Below are positions 1 to 7,328 of a stretch of DNA of 11,758 nt, piece by piece. Each line of letters starts with the position of its first letter. Positions within the stretch are counted from its first letter, which is position 1. The notes under the pieces were generated by a model, which saw only the letters and a program-made list of their open reading frames with translations, had not been told where the DNA came from and searched no databases. A program made the position numbers and the translations under genes. Origin of the DNA: an uncultured Gammaproteobacteria bacterium (lineage in GTDB: Bacteria; Pseudomonadota; Gammaproteobacteria; Steroidobacterales; GCA-2729495); the NCBI GenBank assembly GCA_937958785.1, contig CALGMY010000177.1, positions 1 to 11,758 of the forward strand. Direction: 5' to 3'.

Positions 1-75
1 GGCGCCAAGGCCAAGGGCATCTCTGGCACCGGCGCCAAGGTCAAGGGCATTTCTGGCACTGGCGCTAAGACCAAC
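1..75 (+). repeat. 30-bp in-frame tandem repeat, 2.5 copies
   Basis: Two complete 30-base units (1-30 and 31-60) and a partial third (61-75) are visible. Units 1 and 2 differ at only three positions: one changes Ala to Val and two are silent. The period is a multiple of three and stays in frame with the ending gene, so it encodes a 10-residue protein repeat rather than an intergenic satellite. More units probably lie left of the window (inference). Confidence 0.85.
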
Positions 76-78
76 TAG
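1..78 (+). CDS. C-terminal end of a repeat protein (partial, 5' end outside window)
   Basis: An open frame enters from the left edge and ends at a TAG at 76-78, giving 25 visible residues. They consist of a 10-residue unit, GAKxKGISGT, present two and a half times, ending in GAKTN. The unit is rich in glycine, small polar residues and lysine, and has no recognisable catalytic motif. GISGTG strings are something I associate from memory with secreted or surface DUF5666-type proteins, which are sometimes found near DUF6502 genes. That link is an inference and cannot be tested on 25 residues. The frame is credible because the nucleotide differences between units fall mostly at silent third positions, and because a strong terminator follows 18 nt after the stop. 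Function unknown. Confidence 0.7.
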   Translation, partial: GAKAKGISGTGAKVKGISGTGAKTN

Positions 79-96
79 AGTCAACTCCGACGCAAC

Positions 97-134
97 AAGG
101 GGCGGCACCAGTCCCATGGCGCCGCCCCTTTTCT
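97..134 (+). terminator. Intrinsic terminator after the repeat-protein gene
   Basis: The left arm at 97-109 (AAGGGGCGGCACC) pairs with the right arm at 118-130 with a single A-C mismatch, giving a 10-bp uninterrupted GC-rich base helix around an 8-nt loop. A T-rich run (TTTTCTTT) follows on the plus strand. It lies 18 nt after the TAG at 78 and before the convergent DUF6502 gene. Read on the minus strand it is followed only by TTGTTG, so it should act mainly on plus-strand transcription and at best weakly on the other strand. Confidence 0.85.
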
Positions 135-169
135 TTGCTAGATGCATGAGTGACTCGATGCCTTTGCCG

Positions 170-994
170 TCAAACGGAAGGGTCTGTAACGTCGTTCGGA
201 TCATCTTCGAAGTGATATAGCCCGACGCCGAACACGGACGAATCCGCACTGCCTCGATCAACCTCAACTTCCGTAAGCATGTCGTCGATTTCCTGAGAAA
301 TCTCCTCAAGACGCTGAGTGATGATTCGATCGACTTCGCCCCGCTTCTCCTTCGGAAGACAGTAGTTCCAAACAATCCGCTGAAAGCGGATAGTCTTTGT
401 ATCGCCGGCCGCCGCATTGTGCGCGACCGTCATTGCAAGTGGGCGTACACCGTATTGGAGACCCTGGATTAGCCTGCCAATCGAAGTAACTGGCACAAAT
501 GAGCGGCGAGTGGCCAGAAGTCGACCAGGCGAGGATTCCTCTATCGCACCGACTCGCATTAGCTCATCCCTCATTGTTGCAGCGGAATGCGATTGGGAGG
601 CGCTGCGGGCAAGTGCAACAAAGGAATCTTGACTACCGTCCCAATCGAGTTCCCGAGGAACTCCAGGCCGGACACAGAAGCGCTTGTCGGTATGCCAGAT
701 ATGCAGGATCTCAGATGGAACGCTTCTTATCTCGGGTTCCCGAACTTCTGCCATCAATGAGTCCCGCTGCACGGCCGTCACTGCCTTTCGAGGCAAGCCA
801 GTTCTTAGAGCAATACGGGAGGCACTGCGTGAGCGTTTCCCCTCACTAGAATCGCCAGCCACTTGAACAAATGCCATTCGCGAAACTCTCTCGAAATCCT
901 TATAAGAAAGTCCCGCGCGCATGAGCATAGAAACTAGCGGTCTGAGGGTCGCCAGTAGCACTGAGTAAACTTGATCACGCGACGCTTCGCCCAT
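170..994 (-). CDS. DUF6502 family protein (function unknown, probable DNA-binding N-terminus)
   Basis: The product is 274 residues from the ATG at 994. That start is preferred because GAGG lies 5 nt upstream; an in-frame GTG at 1000 would overlap this ribosome site and add two residues. The N-terminal part resembles DUF6502 proteins as I remember them: a helix with LRPLVSMLMRAGLSYKDFERV (residues 18-37 are its core), then a helix-turn-helix-like stretch at about 55-75 containing SRIALRTGLPRKAV. A middle block follows with IWHTDKRF (about 99-106) and DELMRVGAIE (about 143-152). The C-terminus is acidic. No enzyme motif, signal peptide or membrane segment is visible. It follows ligA on the same strand after a 39-nt gap and could be read through from it. 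Its GC content, about 48-55% in lines I counted by hand, is well below ligA's roughly 70%, which hints at a different history. The family call is from memory; the function is unknown. Confidence 0.72.
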   Translation of the reverse strand: MGEASRDQVYSVLLATLRPLVSMLMRAGLSYKDFERVSRMAFVQVAGDSSEGKRSRSASRIALRTGLPRKAVTAVQRDSLMAEVREPEIRSVPSEILHIWHTDKRFCVRPGVPRELDWDGSQDSFVALARSASQSHSAATMRDELMRVGAIEESSPGRLLATRRSFVPVTSIGRLIQGLQYGVRPLAMTVAHNAAAGDTKTIRFQRIVWNYCLPKEKRGEVDRIITQRLEEISQEIDDMLTEVEVDRGSADSSVFGVGLYHFEDDPNDVTDPSV

Positions 995-1033
995 ACGCAC
1001 CTCAAAGTACCAAGGTCGCTTGGAGCTCCGACA

Positions 1034-3067
1034 TCAGTCAGATGCTCCCCGATCAATTAATCCCATAAACCCCCCCTCGTCCAGCACTTCAACCCCCAAC
1101 TTCTCCGCCTTGGCGAGCTTTGAGCCGGGGGAGTCGCCGACGACCAGGTAACTGGTCTTTGAGGTGACGCTGCCGGTTACCTTACCGCCCAGGGCCTCGA
1201 TCCGGGCGGCGGCTTCGTCCCGAGACATAGTGGACAGCGTACCGGTCAGCACGAACGTCTTGCCCTTAAGCGGGGCCGGGGCAGCGGCAGGGACTGCGGG
1301 GGCGTTCTCGTCCCAGTGCACGCCAAGCGACCGCAGGTCATCGATGACCTCCCGATTATGCGGCTCCCGGAAGAAGCTGGCGATCTGGCCCGCCATGACG
1401 GGCCCCACGTCAGGTACCTCTTCGAGCTGCTCCTCGCTGGCGGCCATCAGGTCGTCCAGCCGCACGAAGTGGCGGGCCAGGGCCTTGCTGGTCGCCTCGC
1501 CCACCTCCGGGATGCCCAGGGCATACAGGAAGCGCTCCAGGGTCGTCGAGCGGCTCCTGTCCACCGCGCCCAGGAGCTTGGATGCAGAGCGCTCCCCCAT
1601 CCGTTCCAGGGCTGCCAGCTGGGCCGCAGTGAGCCGGTAGACGTCGCCCGGAGAGCGGACCAGGCCCGCGTCCACGAGCTGGTCGATCAGCTGGGTGCCG
1701 AGGCCCTCGATGTCCAGGGCGCGCCGGGAGGCAAAGTGGCGGAGCGACTCCTTGCGCTGGGCCGGACACACCAGCCCGCCCGTGCAGCGCAACGCAGCCT
1801 CCCCTTCGCTGCGCACCACCGCCGAGGCACAGACCGGGCAGGTGTCCGGGGCCTTGACCACCGCAGCACCCGTCGGCCGGCGGTCCAGGACGACGGACAC
1901 CACCTCGGGAATCACATCACCCGCCCGGCGGACGATCACCGTGTCACCGGCGCGGACGTCCTTGCGATGCAGTTCATCCAGGTTGTGCAAGGTGGCGTTG
2001 CTGACCGTGACTCCGCCAACGAAGACCGGCTCGAGCCGCGCGACCGGGGTGAGGACGCCGGTGCGGCCGACCTGGAACTCCACCGCTTCAACACGCGTCA
2101 GCTGCTCCTCGGCCGGGAATTTGTGGGCGACAGCCCAGCGCGGCGCCCGGGCCACGGCGCCAAGGCGCACCTGAAGAGCAAGCAGATCGACCTTGTAGAC
2201 GACCCCGTCCGTGTCGTATCGAAGACGATCCCGCCGCGCCAGCATGCGGCCGTAGTAGCCCAGGCAACCCTCAACGCCCCGGACGACTTCCGTGTCAGGA
2301 GCAACGGGCAGGCCCCAGTCCCGGAGAAGACCGAGGACCTCACTGTGGCGCCCGGGTAGCGTCGCACCAGTGAGCGTACCCAGGCCATACGCGAACAGGG
2401 CCAGGGGGCGCGACGCCGTGAGCCGCGGGTCCAGCTGTCGCAGGCTTCCCGCCGCCGCGTTGCGTGGATTGGCGAACACCTTGTCGCCAGTCTTCCTTGC
2501 CTGCTCGTTCAGGCGCGCGAAGCCAGCGCGGGTCATGAAAATCTCGCCCCGGATCTCCACCTGGTACGGCAGGTCGTCACCCCGCAGGCGCAGTGGCACG
2601 GACTTGATGGTGCGGACGTTGTGGGTCACGTCCTCCCCGACCGTGCCGTCGCCACGCGTGGCCGCGCGGCTAAGTTCACCACGCTCGTACCAGAGGTTGA
2701 TGGCAGCGCCGTCGAGCTTGGGCTCGGCCGAATACTCGATCTCGTCCATCGTATCGAGCCGCTCCCGGACGCGCCGGTCGAAGTTCTCCAGGTCTTCCCG
2801 GGAAAACGCGTTGTCGAGTGACAGCATCGGTACGCCATGTCGTAACTCGGCGAATCCCGTGACGGGTGCCGCACCAACCCGCTGGGTCGGCGAGTCGGCC
2901 ACGATCAGCTCCGGATGCCGTCTCTCCAGGTCGACCAGTTCCCGGTAAAGCTGGTCGTATGCAGCGTCCGGGATCGTGGGGTCATCGAGGACGTGATAGC
3001 GGTAGTTGTGCTCGGCCAGCTCGGCCCGTAACCGGGCGGCTCTGGTGATGTCTGCCCGGGATGCCAT
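1034..3067 (-). CDS. ligA: NAD+-dependent DNA ligase LigA
   Basis: A 677-residue bacterial DNA ligase that seals nicks using NAD+, joining Okazaki fragments and closing repair patches in the cytoplasm. The whole family architecture is visible. The N-terminal Ia domain contains HNYRYHVLDDP (20-30). The adenylation domain has the nucleotidyl-lysine motif KLDGAA with catalytic K117 (E. coli K115), EIRGE (171-175), DGVVYKVD (287-294) and AVAHKFPAEEQ with K316. An OB fold is followed by a four-cysteine zinc finger at C410, C413, C428 and C434, with the same spacing as E. coli. Helix-hairpin-helix repeats fill about 450-570, and a BRCT domain starting at LKGKTFVLTGTL runs from about 600 to 672. The length is normal (E. 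coli 671). The ATG at 3067 sits 18 nt after the zipA stop and is preceded by a GAGGG-type purine tract. It is the third gene of smc-zipA-ligA, so its expression is probably tied to division and chromosome-maintenance genes. Confidence 0.98.
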   Translation of the reverse strand: MASRADITRAARLRAELAEHNYRYHVLDDPTIPDAAYDQLYRELVDLERRHPELIVADSPTQRVGAAPVTGFAELRHGVPMLSLDNAFSREDLENFDRRVRERLDTMDEIEYSAEPKLDGAAINLWYERGELSRAATRGDGTVGEDVTHNVRTIKSVPLRLRGDDLPYQVEIRGEIFMTRAGFARLNEQARKTGDKVFANPRNAAAGSLRQLDPRLTASRPLALFAYGLGTLTGATLPGRHSEVLGLLRDWGLPVAPDTEVVRGVEGCLGYYGRMLARRDRLRYDTDGVVYKVDLLALQVRLGAVARAPRWAVAHKFPAEEQLTRVEAVEFQVGRTGVLTPVARLEPVFVGGVTVSNATLHNLDELHRKDVRAGDTVIVRRAGDVIPEVVSVVLDRRPTGAAVVKAPDTCPVCASAVVRSEGEAALRCTGGLVCPAQRKESLRHFASRRALDIEGLGTQLIDQLVDAGLVRSPGDVYRLTAAQLAALERMGERSASKLLGAVDRSRSTTLERFLYALGIPEVGEATSKALARHFVRLDDLMAASEEQLEEVPDVGPVMAGQIASFFREPHNREVIDDLRSLGVHWDENAPAVPAAAPAPLKGKTFVLTGTLSTMSRDEAAARIEALGGKVTGSVTSKTSYLVVGDSPGSKLAKAEKLGVEVLDEGGFMGLIDRGASD

Positions 3068-3085
3068 CCCTCGCCCTGCCCCGGG

Positions 3086-3709
3086 TCAGGCGGGCCGTCC
3101 GAGGCGATGCTGGAACTGGATGATCTCCTCCCTGATGTAGCGCTCGCGCTGCACGCTGAAGGTGCTGCCATGCTCGTCCATCAGGTTGCCGTCCAGACGC
3201 TTGGCGATGGCCCGCGCGGCGGCAACCATCGCATCGAAGGCCTTTACGCCGTCAATGGGTCCAGGAATGCCGAGGAACAGGCTCACGCCCTGGTACACGT
3301 CGGTGTGGATGCGGGTGAGGTCGAAGGAGCCGGGCTCCGTGAGGCTTGCCACGCTGAAGACCGCCGTGTCGCCCTGTTCGGGGGCAGGCGCATGGAATAT
3401 GCCGAAACGGCCATGTTGCAAGCCTGCCTCGCGGAGTGCGAGCACCAGCTGGTCACCGGGAAAGGGCTGCCCGGGACGGCTGAGGATCCGGATGGTGACG
3501 ATCTTCTCGGGCAGCGGGGGCGCCGCTGGCTGTGGTGGCGGCAGGTCCGGCTCGAGCCGGGACAGGGGTGGCAAAGGCGGTTCCGGGGGCCGGGGCCGCT
3601 CCGGCAGCCGGAAACGGTCCACGATCCGGTGACGGTAGCGCGTCCACACGAAGAGCGCTGCCAGCACCAGCAGCGCGACAACCAGCAATACCCCGCGCAA
3701 CTCTGCCAT
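3086..3709 (-). CDS. zipA: Cell division protein ZipA, short form
   Basis: A 207-residue inner-membrane division protein that tethers FtsZ to the membrane and stabilises the Z-ring. Three parts are visible: an N-terminal transmembrane helix (about residues 6-22, GVLLVVALLVLAALFVW) with a basic stretch after it (RYRHR), a short proline-rich linker (about 36-67, 16 prolines in 32 residues), and the FtsZ-binding ZipA_C domain (about 68-205). The C-domain shows the family pattern: EAGLQHGRFGIFH (94-106), FSVASLTEPGSFD (118-130), GVSLFLGIPGP (141-151), and the AFDAMV...AIAKRLDG helix. E. coli ZipA is 328 residues, and most of the difference lies in the linker. The ATG at 3709 is only 6 nt after the smc stop and has no clear Shine-Dalgarno of its own, so translational coupling to smc is likely (inference). 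The smc-zipA-ligA order supports the call. Confidence 0.93.
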   Translation of the reverse strand: MAELRGVLLVVALLVLAALFVWTRYRHRIVDRFRLPERPRPPEPPLPPLSRLEPDLPPPQPAAPPLPEKIVTIRILSRPGQPFPGDQLVLALREAGLQHGRFGIFHAPAPEQGDTAVFSVASLTEPGSFDLTRIHTDVYQGVSLFLGIPGPIDGVKAFDAMVAAARAIAKRLDGNLMDEHGSTFSVQRERYIREEIIQFQHRLGRPA

Positions 3710-3715
3710 CGTGGG

Positions 3716-6700
3716 CTAGCTGGCAGCTAGCTTGACGGCCTCGTCGATATCGACCGCCACCAGCCGGGAGACGCCCGGCTCGTTCATGGTCACGCCGGTG
3801 AGCTGCTTGGTCATCTCCATGGTCGTCTTGTTGTGGGTGATGACGATGAACTGCACGGTGCGCGACATGTCGCGGACGATGTCGCAGAACCGGCCCACGT
3901 TAGCCTCATCGAGCGGGGCGTCAACCTCGTCCAGCAGGCAGAAGGGGGCGGGATTCAGCTCGAAGATGGAGAATATGAGCGCGACGGCAGTCAGCGCCTT
4001 CTCACCGCCGGACAGCAAGTGGATGTGACTGTTGCGCTTGCCGGGCGGGCGGGCCATGACCGTGACACCGGCACTCAGCAGGTCGTCGCCCTCCAGCGTG
4101 AGATACGCGTGGCCACCGCCAAACAGCCGGGGGAACAGGCGCTTCAGGCCGTCGTTGATGTTGTCGAAGGTCTCCTGGAAGCGCGTACGGCTTTCCCGGT
4201 CGATGCGCCGGATCGCGTGCTCGAGCGTTTCGAGCGCGGCGCTCAAGTCGGCATGCTGGGCGTCCAGGTAGGTCTTGCGTTCGGACTGCTCGGTAAACTC
4301 GTCGATGGCCGCCAGGTTGATGGGTCCCAGACGGTCAATCGCCGTGCGGGTCTGGGTCAGTCGCTGGTCCCAGAGCTCCGGACTCGCGTCGGACGGAATC
4401 CGTGCCTGGACCTCCTCCAGAACCAGGGTGGTGGCGGCAAAGCGCTCCGCCAGGGATTCACCCCGCACCTCGAGTTCCCGGACCTGCATGCGCAACGCAT
4501 CGACGGCCTCGCGCTCTTCATTCACCAGTCTCTCGAGCTCGTGGCGACGGACTTCACCCGCCCTTACCCGCTGCTCGACAGTGGTGAGCACATCGCGCTG
4601 CCGGCCCAGTTCGGCCTGAACCTCGACCTGGCGGGCAAGCTGCACATCAAGCTCGGCCTGGTAGCCATGGATGGGCGCCTCGCTGTCGCGGGTATTGGCT
4701 TCCAGCTCGTCAATGCGGGACACGAGCTGGTCGCGCTGCTGGGAGACGCGCTCCAGTGCGGAGACAGCGGCGCCCTGTGCAGCACGCCGGCTCTCGAATT
4801 CAATCACGACCTGCGCCGCTGCTGCGCGGTGGGCCTCGGCCCGATCCCGTGCCTCGTTGTAGCTGGCAAGCAGGACCTCCTGGCGGTCCCGGCGGGCCGG
4901 CCGCTCCACTTCGAGATCGGCCAGGCGACGCTCGGCGGTCTGCAGCCGAGACCGGGCGTCCTCGATCACGCTGCGCAGCTCGGCCAGCTCGCCACGCACG
5001 GTCTCCTCGTCGTTGGCGAGGACCTGCAGGCGCTGCCGGGACTGCTCGAGCTCCTGGTGAAGGGTGGCCGCCAGGGACGCCGACTCGAGGCTCTGCCGGT
5101 TGGCGTCGGCCAGACGGACCTGGATCTGCTCGCGATCCCGTTCCAGCGCCTCGATGTCGTTCCTGAGGGCCTGGCGGTCCCGGGCCAGCGCCTCGATGCG
5201 GGCGTCGTCGGCAATCAGGGCAGCGCTCAGCTCCCGGATCTCGCGCTCCCGCGCCACCATGCCCAGGTAGCGCTGGGCGCGGTTGATGCGGGCCCAGCCC
5301 TGCCCCAGCCAGACCCCCTCGGGCGTGATCACGGAGTAGCCCGGAGCCAGGGAAGGCCTCAGGCGCAATGCGTCGTCGAGGGACTCTGCACAGCGGACGG
5401 CGGCCAACTGTGCGCGGGCCACGCCCGCGTGACGGACCCGTGCTGCCAGCGAATCGGCGGGCACCGCGGCGTCCTCGCTCTGGTCCTCCAGCAGCACCAC
5501 CGTGGCCTCGGGCAACGCGTTGAGATGCGACTCGACGCTAGCGACGCAGACTGCCTGCAGGAAGTCACCGAGCACGGTCTCGACGGCGCGGCTCCAGCGA
5601 GGCTCAGCGACCAGCTGCTGGACGAGCCGCTGCCGGTCGGTAAGGCCAGTCTGGGCAAGCCAGCCTCCCAGGATCTCCTCCTGGTTGCCGAGCGCCGCAC
5701 TCTGGACCACCCGGAGCGCGTCGAGGCGACCGCGGCGGGCCTCAATCTCGCCCCGGAGCTGCTCGATCTGGGAACCCGACTGCTGCTCATGCTCGCGCTT
5801 CGCCGTGAGGGCATACCCGGCTTCCTCGAGCGCACGGGCCTCGGTGACCAGCAGCTGCTGGGTCTCGGCCTGGATGCGATCCTGGGCAATGAGGCGGGCC
5901 TCGACATCGACCACTGAGATGGAATGGCGTTCGCCCTCTACGGACTGCAACTGCCGCTCGAGCCGGCCCTGGTGCGCCTCCAGGTGCTCCAGCCGGGTCT
6001 GTTCCACCTGGCCCGACTGCTGCTGCTCCTTGACGTCCAGGTTGAAGGCGTGCCATTCCTCCTGCCAGGCAGCCAGGGCGCCCTCCGCGTCCTTGAGCTG
6101 CCCCGAGGCCGCTGCCTCGGCCGCCCTGGCCGCCGCCAGCCGGGGTTCGATGCCGGCAATCCCCTGCTCGATGTCGGCCAGCGCGAGGCGGTCACGCTCC
6201 ACCTCGGCCAGCACGCTGGCCAGCTGGTCGCGAGCCTGCTCCAGGTCCCGCAGTTCCCGCGCGCGCATCTCCCGGGCATGCGCCAGGGTCTGCTCGAGCC
6301 GGGCAATCTCACCCTGCACCGCGTAGTAGCCGGCTTGCGTCGCGGCGAAGGCATCGCTGGCGACCAGGTGCTCGCCGCGCGCGGTCTCGATGTCGCGCTC
6401 GATCTCGCGCTGGCCTGCCAGGGCCGCCTCGAGGCTCGTCTGGCGGCCGCCGAGCCCGGCCCGCCGGGCCGTGAGGTCCCGGTCGAGTTCCGCAAGGCGC
6501 ATGGCCACCAACTCGCCCTCGAGCTGGCGTTCCTGCTGCTTGAGGCTCCGGTACTTCTCGGCGACCTGGGCTTGCCGCTGCAGGTGCTTGATCTGCTTCT
6601 CCACTTCGTCCCGGAGGTCGGCGAGGCGCGCCAGGTTCTCCCGGGTGTGGTTCATGCGGGTCTCGGTTTCGCGCCGGCGCTCCTTGTACTTGGAGATGCC

Positions 6701-7204
6701 CGCGGCCTCCTCAATGTAGCTCCGCATCTCCTCCGGCTTGGCCTCGACGAGCCGGGACACCATCCCCTGCTCGATGATCGCGTAGCTGCGGGGGCCCAGA
6801 CCAGTGCCCATGAAGAGCCCGGTGATGTCCTTGCGACGGCACCGGGTATTGTTCAGGAAGTACTGGGAAGTGCCATCCCGCGAAACGGTGCGCCGGATGG
6901 AGATCTCGGCATAGCTGGCGAACTGGCCACCCAGGGTCCCGTCGGAATTGTCGAAGAACAGCTCGATGGCAGCGGTGCCCACCGGCTTGCGGGTACCAGA
7001 CCCGTTGAAGATGACGTCTTCCATCGAGTCGCCCCGGAGGTGGCGCGCCGAGGTCTCGCCCATGACCCACCGGATGGCATCGATGACGTTGGACTTGCCG
7101 CACCCGTTGGGACCGACCACGCCCACGAGGTTGCTGGGAAAATGGACGGTGGTCGGGTCGACAAAAGACTTGAATCCCGCAAGCTTGATCTTGCTCAGTC
7201 GCAT
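3716..7204 (-). CDS. smc: Chromosome segregation ATPase SMC
   Basis: A 1162-residue structural-maintenance-of-chromosomes ATPase, the core of the bacterial SMC-ScpAB condensin that extrudes DNA loops and helps separate sister chromosomes. The N-terminal half of the head has MRLSKIKLAGFKSFVDP and Walker A GPNGCGKSN (31-39). Long heptad-rich coiled coils flank a central hinge (about 505-660), which has the gammaproteobacterial pattern RAVETVLGDFLQAV. The C-terminal half of the head contains the ABC signature LSGGEK (1064-1069), Walker B FCLLDEVD (1088-1095, catalytic E1093), the D-loop APLDEAN and ITHNK. The length is typical. The ATG at 7204 gives the canonical first residues, although no good Shine-Dalgarno is seen before it. 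It is the first gene of the smc-zipA-ligA operon and is transcribed away from queF. ScpA and ScpB are not encoded in this window. Confidence 0.98.
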   Translation of the reverse strand: MRLSKIKLAGFKSFVDPTTVHFPSNLVGVVGPNGCGKSNVIDAIRWVMGETSARHLRGDSMEDVIFNGSGTRKPVGTAAIELFFDNSDGTLGGQFASYAEISIRRTVSRDGTSQYFLNNTRCRRKDITGLFMGTGLGPRSYAIIEQGMVSRLVEAKPEEMRSYIEEAAGISKYKERRRETETRMNHTRENLARLADLRDEVEKQIKHLQRQAQVAEKYRSLKQQERQLEGELVAMRLAELDRDLTARRAGLGGRQTSLEAALAGQREIERDIETARGEHLVASDAFAATQAGYYAVQGEIARLEQTLAHAREMRARELRDLEQARDQLASVLAEVERDRLALADIEQGIAGIEPRLAAARAAEAAASGQLKDAEGALAAWQEEWHAFNLDVKEQQQSGQVEQTRLEHLEAHQGRLERQLQSVEGERHSISVVDVEARLIAQDRIQAETQQLLVTEARALEEAGYALTAKREHEQQSGSQIEQLRGEIEARRGRLDALRVVQSAALGNQEEILGGWLAQTGLTDRQRLVQQLVAEPRWSRAVETVLGDFLQAVCVASVESHLNALPEATVVLLEDQSEDAAVPADSLAARVRHAGVARAQLAAVRCAESLDDALRLRPSLAPGYSVITPEGVWLGQGWARINRAQRYLGMVAREREIRELSAALIADDARIEALARDRQALRNDIEALERDREQIQVRLADANRQSLESASLAATLHQELEQSRQRLQVLANDEETVRGELAELRSVIEDARSRLQTAERRLADLEVERPARRDRQEVLLASYNEARDRAEAHRAAAAQVVIEFESRRAAQGAAVSALERVSQQRDQLVSRIDELEANTRDSEAPIHGYQAELDVQLARQVEVQAELGRQRDVLTTVEQRVRAGEVRRHELERLVNEEREAVDALRMQVRELEVRGESLAERFAATTLVLEEVQARIPSDASPELWDQRLTQTRTAIDRLGPINLAAIDEFTEQSERKTYLDAQHADLSAALETLEHAIRRIDRESRTRFQETFDNINDGLKRLFPRLFGGGHAYLTLEGDDLLSAGVTVMARPPGKRNSHIHLLSGGEKALTAVALIFSIFELNPAPFCLLDEVDAPLDEANVGRFCDIVRDMSRTVQFIVITHNKTTMEMTKQLTGVTMNEPGVSRLVAVDIDEAVKLAAS

Positions 7205-7256
7205 ACGTTCAGGGTGCCCGGCGTGAGGAAAGGAAGCTAACGGGAGCGCGTGCCGT

Positions 7257-7277
7257 AGTGTAGATTAATTCGACACT
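7257..7277. promoter_or_regulatory. Imperfect 21-bp palindrome between smc and queF (candidate operator)
   Basis: AGTGT at 7257-7261 and ACACT at 7273-7277 are perfect inverted half-sites, separated by an AT-rich core containing GATTAATTC. Comparing the site with its own reverse complement, 8 of 10 position pairs match. It is the most AT-rich spot in the 124-bp gap between the divergent smc and queF starts, where both promoters must lie. A dimeric regulator site is therefore plausible. I do not recognise the motif and no convincing -35/-10 pair could be fixed on either strand. Confidence 0.3.
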
Positions 7278-7289
7278 TCACACACGCGC

Positions 7290-7314
7290 GGCCGGTGCCT
7301 GAAGGTAGCCGGCC
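7290..7314 (+). other. GC-rich stem-loop in the queF leader
   Basis: GGCCGGTGCC (7290-7299) pairs with GGTA-G-CCGGCC (7304-7314), with one bulged G at 7308, one G-T wobble and a TGAA loop. It ends 14 nt before the queF ATG and could affect ribosome access or mRNA stability. It lacks the A-rich 3' tail and pseudoknot layout of class I preQ1 riboswitches, so it is not called one. Chance hairpins are common at this GC content. Confidence 0.3.
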
Positions 7315-7328
7315 CTGGCAGACCCGTC

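Noticed and set aside
1..75. CRISPR array or intergenic satellite
   Set aside because: The repeats are contiguous with no spacers, have a 30-base period in frame with a stop codon, and differ mainly at silent sites, so they are a protein repeat.
1010..1023. CCAAG/CTTGG inverted repeat between ligA and the DUF6502 gene as a ligA terminator
   Set aside because: The stem is only 5 bp and has no T-run on the minus strand, so it is too weak to call.
3833..7240. Two long open frames on the plus strand (3833-5917 and 5924-7240) antisense to smc
   Set aside because: They are opposite a gene with a full set of SMC motifs, have no family motifs of their own, and long antisense frames are expected in high-GC coding DNA.
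7290..7314. preQ1 riboswitch in front of queF
   Set aside because: The hairpin has no A-rich tail, no H-type pseudoknot partner that I can see, and its loop does not match the class I pattern.
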